Shown: in pieces, positions 1 through 10,314 of the stretch
Layout: the number at the start of each line of letters is the position of its first letter
How positions within the stretch are numbered: the first letter of the stretch is position 1
Assembly (NCBI GenBank): GCA_032716605.1
Contig: CM064571.1
Span: 13,547,262 to 13,611,261 of the forward strand
Reading direction: 5' to 3'
Length of the DNA: 64,000 nt
Source of the DNA: Paralithodes platypus
Taxonomy: Eukaryota; Arthropoda; Malacostraca; Decapoda; Lithodidae
The notes under the pieces: generated by a model
Told to the model about the DNA's origin: nothing
What the model saw: the letters and a program-made list of their open reading frames with translations, nothing else
The model's database searches: none
Position numbers and translations under genes: made by a program

Positions 1-202
1 CTTAAAAAATTTAGGCTCGCTATCGCTCGCCAGGTAAAAATCGTCACCTAAATGGCACGAAAGGTCTTAAATTTGGCAACGAAATGGGGTAAAAGGTGTT
101 AAAATCGCTAAACTAATGGGCTGAACGTCTTATAATCTCAAAACAAATGAGGCTTAACACGAGGGAGAAAGGGGACCAGAAAAACGGCCTATGTCCCCTT
201 AT
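1..202. mobile_element. TTAA MITE family A, truncated by the window edge
   Basis: The sequence matches, with scattered changes, the right two thirds of the MITEs at 25139-25490 and 25773-26142. It has the same motif ggctcgctatcgctcgccag, the same 'aaatggcacgaaaggtctta' stretch, and an end reading tccccttat where the other copies have tccccTTAA. The left part lies outside the window. No coding capacity is visible. Confidence 0.75.
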
Positions 203-411
203 GCCAGTATCACACGAGCCCCTTTTCCCTCAATATTTATCCTTAACACTGGTCTGGCAGCTTCTGAGGTCAACATTTAATATACATCTGTCACCTAATT
301 TCATGTATCATCAGTCTAGTTTCCGATACCAGTGCAATATATTAGAGAAATTTTGCCAGAAAAATGTTGATTATCGAATGTTGACTATAAAGGCTCTCGT
401 GTGATACCGGC
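203..411. mobile_element. Short TIR element (family E)
   Basis: The 209-bp segment starts GCCAGTATCACACGAGC and ends GCTCTCGTGTGATACCGGC, an inverted repeat of about 17 bp with two or three mismatches. It abuts the end of the preceding MITE directly. A lone copy of the same end lies near 25055-25075, so the motif is dispersed. No open frame of interest is present. A non-autonomous DNA transposon is the simplest reading; its superfamily is unknown. Confidence 0.6.
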
Positions 412-499
412 TTTACTATTCATCTATGTTCAATATTTTTGGATCTGAAGTGTTTTTTAGGGATATATTCACCTTGGGCATCACTAATTATGGTCTTGT
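412..499. repeat. Flank segment duplicated at 1310-1395
   Basis: About 80 bases around ttttttagggatatattcac followed by cttgggcatcactaa recur nearly unchanged at 1310-1395. Each copy leads into a 'cttgttTAA' sequence. The two MITEs at 500-1242 lie between the copies. This could be a local tandem duplication, or two fragments of one older repeat. Confidence 0.6.
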
Positions 500-888
500 T
501 TAAGGTGGGTCACCGGCTATTTTTATTTTTCTCTCCTTTTCTCTCCTTTTCTCTCTTTCTCTGGCTTGTATACATTCGGCCCCATTCAGCCAACTGTTTT
601 AAGACGTTTATACCCATCCAGGTGTCGATTTCTTCCTGGCGAGCGACAGCGAGCCAGCATTGCACGGAGAAATCCGGCTTCGCCGGAGAAATTTTTCTAT
701 CGAAAAATGTACAAATTTATCTTGCTGTCAAAACAAAAATACATATATGCTGGCTCGCTACCGCTCGCCAGGAAAATATTGACACCTGGATGGGGGTAAA
801 CGTCTTAAAACAGTAGGCTGAATGGGGCCGAATGGATACAAGCCAAAGAGAGAGGGAAAGAGAAAACAAGCGAGGTGGGCTCCCTTAA
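500..888. mobile_element. TTAA MITE family C, foldback type
   Basis: TTAA at 500-503 and at 885-888 bound a 389-bp imperfect palindrome. Both arms carry the ggcttgtat...cattcggccc block, the ttttaagacgttta block and the ctggcgagcg..agcgagccag block in opposite orientation. The centre holds the short hairpin CCGGCTTCGCCGG next to a 'tttctatcgaaaaatgtac' motif. A second copy lies at 5810-6184. TTAA ends are typical of piggyBac- or Kolobok-mobilised MITEs; which transposase moved this one is inference. Confidence 0.75.
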
Positions 889-1242
889 AGGTGGGGGCTC
901 ACGGGTCGAGATAAACATGGAATTATATTCGCCAAGCTGTACATAATTATCTTGCAAAATGCAATGGCACTGAAATAATTATTAACAATGGTATAAAGGA
1001 TTTTGTGGATCGTCTATACCGGGCCTGTGACGTCACAAGAGTGTAAGTCCACCATCCAGTCTAGGATAAGGATACTGGTGTGACGTCACTATGACGTCAC
1101 AGGCCCGGTATAGACGATCCACAAAATCCTGTATACCATTGTTAATAATTATTTCAGTGCTATTGCATTTTGCAAGATAATTATGTACAGCTTGGCGATT
1201 ATCATTCCATGTTTATCTCAACTCATGAGCCCCCACCTTTAA
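885..1242. mobile_element. Foldback MITE with ~160-bp arms and TTAA ends
   Basis: The left end TTAA-AGGTGGGGGCTCA mirrors the right end TGAGCCCCCACCT-TTAA (1239-1242). Arms of roughly 160 bp pair almost perfectly, including the tgtacataattatcttgcaa stretch and a cggtatagacgatccacaaa stretch. The loop is about 50 bp and contains 'tgacgtcac' motifs. The element shares TTAA 885-888 with the preceding MITE, so one inserted at the other's boundary. The high arm identity suggests a young element. Confidence 0.8.
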
Positions 1243-1396
1243 ACCTGGCATATGTTTAATGTTACTATTGATGTTGAGCGGTAGGCTACTTATATTCATC
1301 CATCTACAGTATGTTCAATATGTCGGGATTTGAATGAAGTGTTTTTTAGGGATATATTCACCTTGGGCATCACTAATGGTCTTGTTTAATCTTGTT

Positions 1397-2440
1397 TAAT
1401 CTTCCATGCTGACTCCCTGCCTAGGCAAACTCTTTCGTCTCTGTCTATCCTCTAACGTCTTCCCTTCATGCTGGAAGTTTGCTCACATTCAACCTGTCCC
1501 AAAGAAGGTGACGCTCTCAACCCTCCAACTATCGTCCAATTGTGCTCATCTCTTTCTTTCTAAATTTTTGAAACTATTCTTGCTTCCAATTTCTTAAGCA
1601 TTTCTCTTCTCATAATCTGCTCTCAGATCGCCAGTATGGCTTCCTTAGGTCGCTCTACTGGTAATCTTCTTTCATATCTTACTAACTCTTGGTCATCCTC
1701 CTTTTGGGACTTCGGTGAGACTTTTTCTATTGCACTAGACATATCGAAAGCCTTCGATAGAGTCTGGCATAAATCTTTAATTTCTAAACTGCCCTCCTTC
1801 GGTTTCTATCCCTCCATCTGTGCCTTTGTCTCTAATTTCCTTTCCGGCCGTTCCATAGCCGCGGTTGTGGACGGCCATTGTTCACTTCCTCACCCTATAA
1901 ACTCTGGTGTTCCTCAGGGCTCTGTCCTATCTCCTATTCTCTTTCTAATTTTTATAAATGATCTACTTAACTGTACCTTAATTCCCATCCATTCATACGC
2001 AGACCAGACGACTCAACCTTACACTACTCCATTAGTTTTTCAGAACGCCCTAGCCAGCAATCCCTCAACGATAAACGTAATGAAGCCATAGAACTCTTAA
2101 ATTCTGATCTAAATACTATTTCCAATTGGGGCAGAGAAAACCCTGTTAACTTTAATGCTTCCAAAACCCAATTTCTCCATCTATCTACCCGTCAGGATCT
2201 CCCAGCGGACTATCCCTTATTCTTCAACAATACAAAAATCAACCCTTCATCTTCTCTCAATATTCTTGGTGTCTCTTTTTCTTCTGCTCTCATTTGGAAG
2301 GACCATATTACCAGTCTTGCTAAGGCAGCCTCCCAGAAGCTGGGTGTGCTCAACTGCCTTAGGGGGTTCTTTTCCCCTGCACAGCTTCTTTCTCTGTACA
2401 GGGGCATAGTGCGCCCTTGTATTGAGTATTGTTAACATGT
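1397..2440 (+). pseudogene. LINE 1 (host copy), reverse transcriptase part, 5' truncated
   Basis: Reading across frames gives a non-LTR reverse transcriptase in the usual motif order: a 'LGKLFRLCLSSNVFPSCWK' start, the ALDISKAFDRVWHKSLI palm motif near 1730, SGVPQGSVLSPILF near 1900, and IHSYADQ near 1990. YADQ stands where YADD is expected, so the catalytic site is damaged. Frame shifts and stops (1597, 2091) confirm decay. Homology breaks off at 2440 inside 'RGIVRPCIEYC' and resumes at 5235, because a second LINE is inserted here. The clade is jockey/CR1-like; the exact clade is not determined. Confidence 0.85.
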
Positions 2441-5230
2441 TAATTTTCCAGGTTATCAACTGTTCCAAAATTTCAGACCTAAAGGTGGTGTATGTTGCTT
2501 CGCAAAATCTGAAATTGCCCTGGAGGAGGTTACTAGTTTCAATTGTCCCTATTTTGATTATTCTATATACAAATTAATTTCTGCTGGTAAATTTAAATAC
2601 ATATGTTGCATCTACCGTTCCCCAAATACTCCTCCAGAGCAAAGTCTTTTTGATTCTCTGTCCTCACAACTCGGTGTCCTCAACTTAAATGCTTCTTCTG
2701 AAATCACTGTGTTGGGTGATTTTAATGTCCATAATGTTGAATGGCTCACTCATTCAGCCAGGACTGATGATGCTGGCCTTGAATGTGAGCTATTTGCAGA
2801 CTCATTTAACCTCATTCAACTAGTCAACCAACCCACCCGTGTACCAGATAATCCTAATCATAATTCCCACCTACTGGACTTATTTTTAACAACCAATTCA
2901 GAAAATTATGATGTTACAGTGAGGTCCCCACTTGGATCTTCTGATCACTGTCCTGATACAGGCCACCTGTCTATCACCTACCACACCTTCCCACTCTGAA
3001 CCTGTTTTGGTGACTAAATGGCATTACGATAGGGCAGACTGGGAGGGTCTTCAAGGTTTCTTTATTGATATTCCCTGGACCTCTTTCTTTTCTAATGATG
3101 CACACTCCACCTTGAGCCACATACAAGATTTTGTAAAAATTGGAATGGAAACTTTTATTCCTCATCAAAAGTACAGTAAAAGATCTAATTCACCTAAATG
3201 GTTTGACCATAATTGTGCTAGAGTAACTGAACAAAAAGCAATAGCCTACAATGCATACACACGATCAAAAACACATGAAGCCTTTAATTACTTTAGAAAC
3301 ATCAGAAATCATGCCAAAACTGTATTAAACCTAACTAAATCAAACTTTCTCCATAAGCAGGCAAATAAACTTCTAAATAATCCAAATGATAACAAAATAT
3401 TTTGGTCTACTCTTAACTCATTCAAATCCAACTTCACTACTGCTTCATCCATTCCACCATTAAAATCTCCGACTGGCAATCTTGTAAGTGACCCACGAGG
3501 TAAAGCTAACCTTCTTGCAGATATTTTCTCCACCAACTCAACCTTAGATGACATAAATCAAGATGTCCCTGTACTTAATTTTAATTCACCTGAAATTCCC
3601 TCACTTAAGATCCACACCAGACATGTCAAAACTATTTTGCAGAATCTCTCAGTAGATAAGGCTCCTGGTCCAGATGAAATTCCTCCAATAGTACTTAAGA
3701 ATTGCTCCTTGGTGCTCGCTCCTGTATTGGCAAAATTTTTCCGTCTGTGTACTCATACCTCATGCTTCCCAGTACCCTGGAAAGAAGCAAACATCCATCC
3801 AGTTCCTAAAAAAGGTGCCTCTTCAGATCCATCAACTACAGACCAATAGCTATAACTTCCACTCTTGGCAAAGTTTTTGAAATTATATTAAATAATCACA
3901 TAATTAAGCATCTGGAGAATAATAAATTAATCAGTGATAGGCAATATGGTTTTAGACGATGTCGATCAACTGCAGACATTCTTTGCCTTCTTACGCATCA
4001 AATCAATCAAGCTACAGACCAACATGGTGAAACACATACAATAGCACTGGATATATCAAAGGCATTTGATAGAGTCTGGCATCAATCCTTATTGTCGACG
4101 ATGTCACACTACGGCCTTGCATCATTAGTTCCACTAATTTCTTCTTATCTTCATAACAGAAAAATACGTGTAATGGTAGATGGCCTTTATTCTCAATTTC
4201 ACTCAATAAATGCTGGTGTTCCCCAGGGATCAGTTTTGGCCCCAACTCTGTTCCTCATTCATATCAATGATCTCATATCTACCACTCATAATCCAATACA
4301 TTCCTACGCAGATGACTCAACACTCCACAGTTCCTTCACATTTACCAATTCTTTCACCCAACCCGATCTTATAAATTCAAAAATAAACACTGCAATTTCT
4401 CTGAACCAGGACCTTTCTAGAATTAATGAATGGGGACAAGAGAATCTAGTTTCCTTTAATGCACAGAAAACCAAGTACATTCAATTTTCTAACCGACAGA
4501 ATCTCACTGACTCCCATATATTTTTTAATGATGTAAATATTCCCACATCCCCTAGTATTGACATTCTCGGTGTAACATTAACTACTAACTTGAGCTGGAC
4601 ACATTATGTTAGAAGCATTGCTAAGAATGCCTCTAAAAACTGGGACTCCTGTACAGAGTTCGAGAATTCTTCACTGACGAGCGGTTGGCCGTAATATATA
4701 AAAGTCATGTGCGCTCTCAGATGGATTACTGTCACCTCTGTGGGGTGGAAGTGGAGTGGTTGCATTGAGGCAGTTGGACAAAATTCAAAATAAAGCTATT
4801 AGATTAATCATAACCCTGCAATCACACAGGACCCTTCCTACATTAGCCATACGAAGAAACGTTGCATCCCTTGCATTATTCTACAGATATTTTCACAGCA
4901 ATTGTTCCGAGGAACTTGCTTCAATTGTGCCGCCTCTCCACATCTTTCCCCGTAGAACTAGGGCAGCTGAGAGCGCCCATGAATTTACACTTTCTCCTCC
5001 ACAATGCAGAACTTCTGCTTATCAGAATTCATTTATCCCCAGAGCTACTACTCTTTGGAATTCACTTCCCTCGAATTGCTTTCCACAAACTTACAATCAA
5101 CAAATGTTTAAATCCAGTTGTTACAAACATTTTATGAATGGAGGATGCCTTTAGGCACATGGACCTTTTTGTTTTATCTGTTTTTCCTTCCTCCGTTCAT
5201 TGTCTCTTAAAAAAAAAAAAAAAAAAAAAA
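2441..5230 (+). mobile_element. LINE 2, inserted into LINE 1, with poly(A) tail
   Basis: This insertion splits the LINE 1 thumb domain. It is 5' truncated within the endonuclease domain and ends in an A-run at 5209-5230. ATGT at 2437-2440 recurs at 5231-5234 directly after the A-tail, a short target-site duplication that the A-run may partly mask. Removing it rejoins the LINE 1 frame at its conserved WGGSS segment. This is target-primed retrotransposition of one LINE into a related LINE. Confidence 0.88.
2466..5154 (+). pseudogene. LINE 2 endonuclease-reverse transcriptase remnant
   Basis: Domains in order, spread over several frames: the C-terminal half of an exonuclease-endonuclease-phosphatase domain (ITVLGDFNVHN near 2703, LGSSDHCP near 2933); a linker; the fingers (LSVDKAPGPDEIPPIVLKNC near 3645); the palm with ALDISKAFDRVWHQSLL near 4045, AGVPQGSVLAPTLFLIHIND near 4212 and an intact HSYADDSTLH near 4300; and a thumb ending LWNSLP near 5055. 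Frameshifts near 2950, 3840 and 4650-4750 inactivate it. A full ORF2 of this type has about 900-1000 residues, so the N-terminal half of the endonuclease is missing. No RNase H is seen. It is a jockey/CR1-group protein and a dead copy. Confidence 0.88.
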
Positions 5231-5740
5231 ATGTGTGGGGAGGTTCCTCTCACACCGCTCTCCTAGACAAAGTTGAAAGGAAGGCCTTTCGTATCATTAA
5301 CTCCCATCTACTCACCAACTCTCTGCAATCTCTCTCTCTCCACCGCAATGTTGCATCTCTCTCGCTATTCTATCGCTACTATAATAATCAGTGTTCCTCA
5401 GAGCTATCCCAGTGCATACCACCTCCTTTACGTAGGGCACGTGGTACCCGTCTTGCAACTCAATCCCACCCCTACTCTGTGCAACTCTCCAACCCAAGAG
5501 TGAAACGTTACTCTCAAACTTTCTTCTACTCAACAGCTGAGCTCTGGAACTCTCTCCCAGAATCAGTCTTTCCCTCTTCCTATGACTTAAATTGCTTCAC
5601 ACATTTCGTGTGTCCAGGCATTTTGGCTCGAACGTCCCTTGATTTTGGCCCTGTCACTCTTTCAACTATGGGGGAGCCACTCGCTATAGGCAGTTATGCC
5701 TTTTGCCTCCCTTAATCACATAGAAAAAAAAAAAAAAATG
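5231..5740 (+). pseudogene. LINE 1, 3' part with its own poly(A) tail
   Basis: Homology to the C-terminus of a non-LTR ORF2 resumes with VWGGSSHTALLDKVERKAFR, directly continuing the frame lost at 2440. It includes the RNVASLSLFYRY segment and LWNSLPESVFP, and ends in an A-run at 5726-5740. LINE 2 has the parallel sequence RNVASLALFYRY, so the host LINE and the invader belong to the same or sister families. Confidence 0.85.
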
Positions 5741-5809
5741 AACTGAGATCAATATTTTGGGCTGTCTTATAAATTATATTCCCAAGTCGTAATTGACTAC
5801 CTGCTGTCC

Positions 5810-6184
5810 TTAAGGGGGCCCACCTCGTTTTTTGTTCTCTCTTCTCCCTCCTCTCTTTGTGGTTGTATCCATTCGGCACTTCAGCCTAGTGTTTTTAGAC
5901 GTTTATCCCATCCATATGTTGTTTTTTTTCCTGGCGACGGTAGCGAGCCAGCATATTAACAAAAACAAATTTGATAGGCTAAATTTGTACATTTTTCGAT
6001 AGAAAACTGTCTCTGGCGAAGCCGAATTTCTCCATACAATGCTGGCTCGCTATTGCTCGCCAAGAAGAAATCGACACCTGGATTGGAATAAACCTCTTAA
6101 AACAGTAAGCTGAATGGGGCCGAATAGATACAAGCCAGAGAAAGAGAGAAAAGTAGAGAAAAAAATGCAGGTCACCCCCCTTAA
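5810..6184. mobile_element. TTAA MITE family C, second copy
   Basis: Bounded by TTAA at 5810-5813 and 6181-6184, with ends TTAAGGGGGCCCACCT and the complement of GGTCACCCCCCTTAA. The 375-bp element has the same palindromic layout and internal blocks as 500-888, including 'gtacatttttcgatagaaaa' and the agcgagccagcat motif in both arms. Confidence 0.78.
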
Positions 6185-6614
6185 ACCACCATTTGCCATT
6201 TCATTATTCAGGGATACTCTCTGCGTGTCTCCAAAAACACCTTTCAGGCGTTCTCTTAATCCAAGAAAGTTGGCTAGTCTATAATTTGGGACAAAAGTCG
6301 AGTTTGTAGTTAATTATGTTTTCCAATCTAAGTAGAATCTAATTTCATTGTGGTCCCCATGATCTAAGTTTCCTCCTATAACTATGGTTCATGTAGCTGC
6401 ATCACATAATATGCGATTTTGATTACAAATTTAGTTCGTTAGAATAGGACTTCAGAGGCTATCAACCCTATTGGATTATTAAGCCAGCACACTGTAAGTC
6501 AAGAATAACGTCAGGACTGGAGCCTCTCTGCGAGAACTCCAGTCCCTTATTACAAAAAAAAAAGGTAAACGGTTTAATAGCCAAGTGTGTTGTTCAATTT
6601 GAAATCTTGGCATT
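6185..6614. other. Intergenic, no gene seen
   Basis: AT-rich sequence without a credible frame. A perfect 9-bp stem, GGACTGGAG/CTCCAGTCC, sits at about 6513-6543 and is followed by 'ttattac' and a ten-base A-run. It could be the end of a small retroelement or chance. Confidence 0.5.
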
Positions 6615-7072
6615 AACATGATGCAGATACATACAGTAGTAGTTTCTTATTCCATTAGTTATCTATATATAACATGATACAATACATACCGTAGTAGTTT
6701 CTTATTATTCCATTAGTCATCTATATATAACATGATGCAAATACATACCGTAGTAGTTTCTTATTATTCCATTAGTCATCTATATATAACATGATGCAAA
6801 TACATACCGTAGTAGTTTCTTATTATTCCATTAGTCATCTATATATACATGATGCAAATACATACCGTAGTAGTTTCTTATTATTCCATTAGTCATCTAT
6901 ATATAACATGATGCAAATACATACCGTAGTAGTTTCTTATTATTCCATTAGTCCTACTGTATATATCATGATGCAAATACATACCGTAGTAGTTTCTTAT
7001 TATTCCATTAGTCATCTAGATATAACATGATGCAAATACATACCGTAGTAGTTTCTTATTATTCCATTAGTC
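6615..7072. repeat. 59-bp tandem repeat, about 7.5 copies
   Basis: Units read catgatgcaaatacatacc, then gtagtagtttcttattattc, then cattagtcatctatatataa. Early units vary slightly (cagatacatacag); later ones are nearly identical apart from gtccta/gtcatc. The array stops exactly where the 5' region of the large pyrimidine-rich LINE begins. Confidence 0.92.
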
Positions 7073-7582
7073 CCCCGCCGTTAGGGAGCCACCTTGTCGT
7101 GGTGGCGGGGCTTGAAGCATGGCCGGTGGCCTCTGTTCCTCGGGGGGGCCACAGCCCTTCTTAGGATTGGGGCCTCGTGGGGTAAGATCTCCATCCTCGT
7201 TGGTTTCCAGAAGCTTGCGAGGTACCTCTTTTCTGTCTTTTTTCCCCCCCCCCCCTCTACCTTTTTCCTTTTCTTTACTTCACCTTCTTCTATCGTTGCC
7301 GGCTGGACTATTCTTTATGCTTTGGTGGAGGGTGGATGTGGACGGCGTTCCCTTCCACCCGTAGAACTGTAGTACCTGACGTGCCCGCACGAGGGGAATC
7401 TTTTATCGTTAAATCTCGCCCTCTGTGCTGGACCCGATACTGACGAGTTGACCGCCCATTAGGCACAGGGGGTCGGGGTGTATATCCGGGTTTGACTCCT
7501 GGGGCATGTACCTTGTCCTCTAATTTGTGGCTCCGTGGTGGGTGTGGAGCTTCTCCCGGATGAACCTTGTTACCTTCGTCTT

Positions 7583-8960
7583 ATGGAGCCTTCTTCTGGA
7601 TCTTCGATCACCGGCGCTGGTGATGATATGGCTGATGTGTTTGTCTCTCCTTCCTTGCCCGTCCTCTCCTCGGTTGGTGGTAGATCTTTGCCTACCACTA
7701 TACCGGGTCCTTTACCGACCCATGCACTGTCTGTGACCGTCCATTCGACCTCTGCTCCTCATACAGTTCCGAGCCTAGTCGTGTCGAGTTCTTTTGGCAC
7801 GTCTACCTCCTCTCCGTTCGCTTCCTCCCTAGCCGCTCACTCAGTTCCTGCCCCTTTGTCCTCCTTCCGGGTCCCACTCCGTTCTACCTGATCGCCCTCT
7901 TCCATTCGTCCGTTCACTCTCTCCCTGCTTCCTCTTCCACTCTTCTTCCCTCGTCCTCCTCCACTTCCTCGCTTTCTTCCCCTTCCTCTCGTGTACTCAC
8001 TTTCGAACCGTATCTCCCACCCCTTCCACATTCTTCTTCGTTTCCTTCTCCTCCCGTTCCTTCCGCTCCCCGCCCTCGTTCTTCTGTTCTCCCTTTATCC
8101 TCACTCTTTGCCCCTGCTGACTTTATTAAGTTCTTCTCAGTCCCCGCCTCAGCTCCTCTCGCCGGAGATGACCTCCTGTTCCACCTGCGTCTCCTTCAGC
8201 AGGTGGGCAGGGCTTTCACCTTCCACTCCCGCCATGATGACTCCCGTCTCGTTACGGTCCAGAACGAACGTCAGGCTGCTGCTATGTCAACCATTGTCGA
8301 CTTCTCCGGAACTTCCATCCCAGCCCTTAATGACCAAAGACTGAACTCTTGTACGGGTACCGTCCTGATCCCTCCTTCCATCCGTCTCGGTGGTCAGCAG
8401 TTCGCAGACTGTGCCGACCTTATTAAGTCTATTGTTGTTGCTCAAGACCATGTTGTGGTTAGTCTTGTCTGCTACACCATCCCACCTCGCACCAATCGCC
8501 GCCATCCCGCCAATATCGCCAAAATCACGTTCGATGGTCGGTCTCTCCTGCCCGTCACTGAGTCCCTACCTCGTCCTCAGCAGTGTCGCGGTTGCTGGCG
8601 CTTTGGGCATCCTGTTAAGTACTGTCGCTTTTCCGCTCCCGACTGCCCTAGGTGCCCACGCTGTGCACAATCTGGCCATCTCGTTGGTGACTGCCGGTCT
8701 CCGATACGATGCTGCCTAAACTGTCAAGGCTCCCATTCTGCTGATTCCCGAGATTGTCCCGTTTTCAAATTTGAGTCTGAAGTTACGATCCTTAAGACAT
8801 TGCACGGCCTTACTCATTCTACGGCTCGTCAGGCAGCTCGCCGCCTGGGCTTCTCCCCTCATCCGTTTTCAACTGTTCTATCTCCCCCTCCCGTCTCCTC
8901 CACTTCTTCCGTTCCTCCCCCCGTTGCGCCTCCATCATCCTCGTCCTCCTCTTCCCTCTA
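7583..8960 (+). pseudogene. LINE ORF1, gag-like protein with CCHC zinc knuckles
   Basis: The best frame (about 8100-9228) contains three cysteine clusters: CRGCWRFGHPVKYC, CPRCAQSGHLVGDC and CLNCQGSHSADSRDC, around 8585-8755. The first two fit CX2CX4HX4C and the third is a variant. This is the usual nucleic-acid-binding tail of I/jockey ORF1 proteins. The region ahead of it (FSGTSIPALN, SIVVAQDHVVVSLVCYTIPP) looks like the preceding structured domain. The likely start MEPSSGSS at 7583 lies in another frame, so at least one frameshift separates it near 7870-7980. The tail is low-complexity Ser/Pro. ORF1p would coat the LINE RNA; this copy is broken. Confidence 0.78.
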
Positions 8961-10314
8961 CTTCTCCGGTTCCGTCGTCTGTCCCTTCTTCTCATCCTTC
9001 TTCCTCTCCTCCTTCAGTTTCTTCTGTCTCCCCCATCCGCCTTGGCTGTCCTCATCGTGTTCTCTCCCTTTATCTAACCTCCTTTTTTTTTCTGTTCTTT
9101 ACCTCTTCTACTACTACTCCTACTTCCACCCCCCCCCTCCTTCCACTACTCTTCCTCGCTCCACTTTCCTTCCGGTGTTGTCCTCAACGACCCCATCCGC
9201 CAGCGTTCTCGTCTTCTCTTCCTCGTAGTTCCAAGGATTCCGCTCCCCGCTTCCTGCCTCCTCTACCAAACTAGTTTCGAACATTTGCCGGGCCGTTCCT
9301 CCCTTTCCTTCTCCTCTCCCCCCGCCTCCTCTTCTAAACTCAGGGACCCGCCTCCACAGTGTGGCATAGCCCGAGTCCCACGTGGAATGAAGAAAAAGCT
9401 CTCCCATCCTTGCCCCTAGGGGGGGCCCTCCCCTTCTCCTCTTTCTTCGTCCTGTGTCCAAACCCCCCCCCCCCCCCCCCCCCGATTCCTTAGACTTTTC
9501 CTTTGAATCTTTGCCCAGATTGAGGAGTACTATTTCTTTCTTCTCAGCCGCCACCTATGTTTCCCGTTTCTGGCCGACGTTCATACCCATCCCTTCGAAC
9601 GCTCCCCCCTACCCCCCTCTCGCCACGCCCTTCCCTACCACGTCGTCGCCTCCCTCCTCTGGCCTTCCCCCCTCCCGGGCCTCTCCTTCCCCGTTTCCTC
9701 ATCCTCCCGACCCTCATCCTCCCGTCCTGTTCCCCTCCCTCCCTCTCCCCTTCCTCCCTCTCCCTCTCGCCCTCCTCTCTCTTCTTTGCCTCCTTCCTAT
9801 TAAGCCTCCCTATGCCACCTGGTTATCAATCTTCTTTCCCTCCTTGTTCTTCCTCGTCCCCCATATTTTTCCTTCCCTTATTAACTCACCGTTTAACCTC
9901 ATCCGGTCTTTTCTTCGTTGTCCATAAGTCTGTTGTTGTTCTTATTTTTCTTGTTCTTTTGTCCTCTCTTATCTTTTCCTCTTGTATGTATGGCCGAGTC
10001 CTTTCCCCGCTGTTTGCTGTATTTTTGTGTGTCCTGGTGTTGTCTATAGTGTATATCTGTTTCTCTTCCTACTTGGTGTTGTTACTTTTGTTGATGTTTT
10101 CCTCTTTTTTTGTCCTTTCTTTGTTTTCCTTCGATTTTTCCGTTCCTTTTCGTTCTCTTTTTGTTTTTGTCTTTTTTATCCTCCCTTGTTTCCTCTTTAG
10201 TTTTCGGCGTGTTTGTGTTCCGCCTCTCTCGATCGTGTTTGTAATATATCTGTTTTTTAATTCTCTCTTTTACAGCTTTTTTCCCTCGTACTTTCTTTTT
10301 AGTGTTTTTTTTAG

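Noticed and set aside
6615..7072. CRISPR-like array of 59-bp units
   Set aside because: Whole units repeat; there are no variable spacers.
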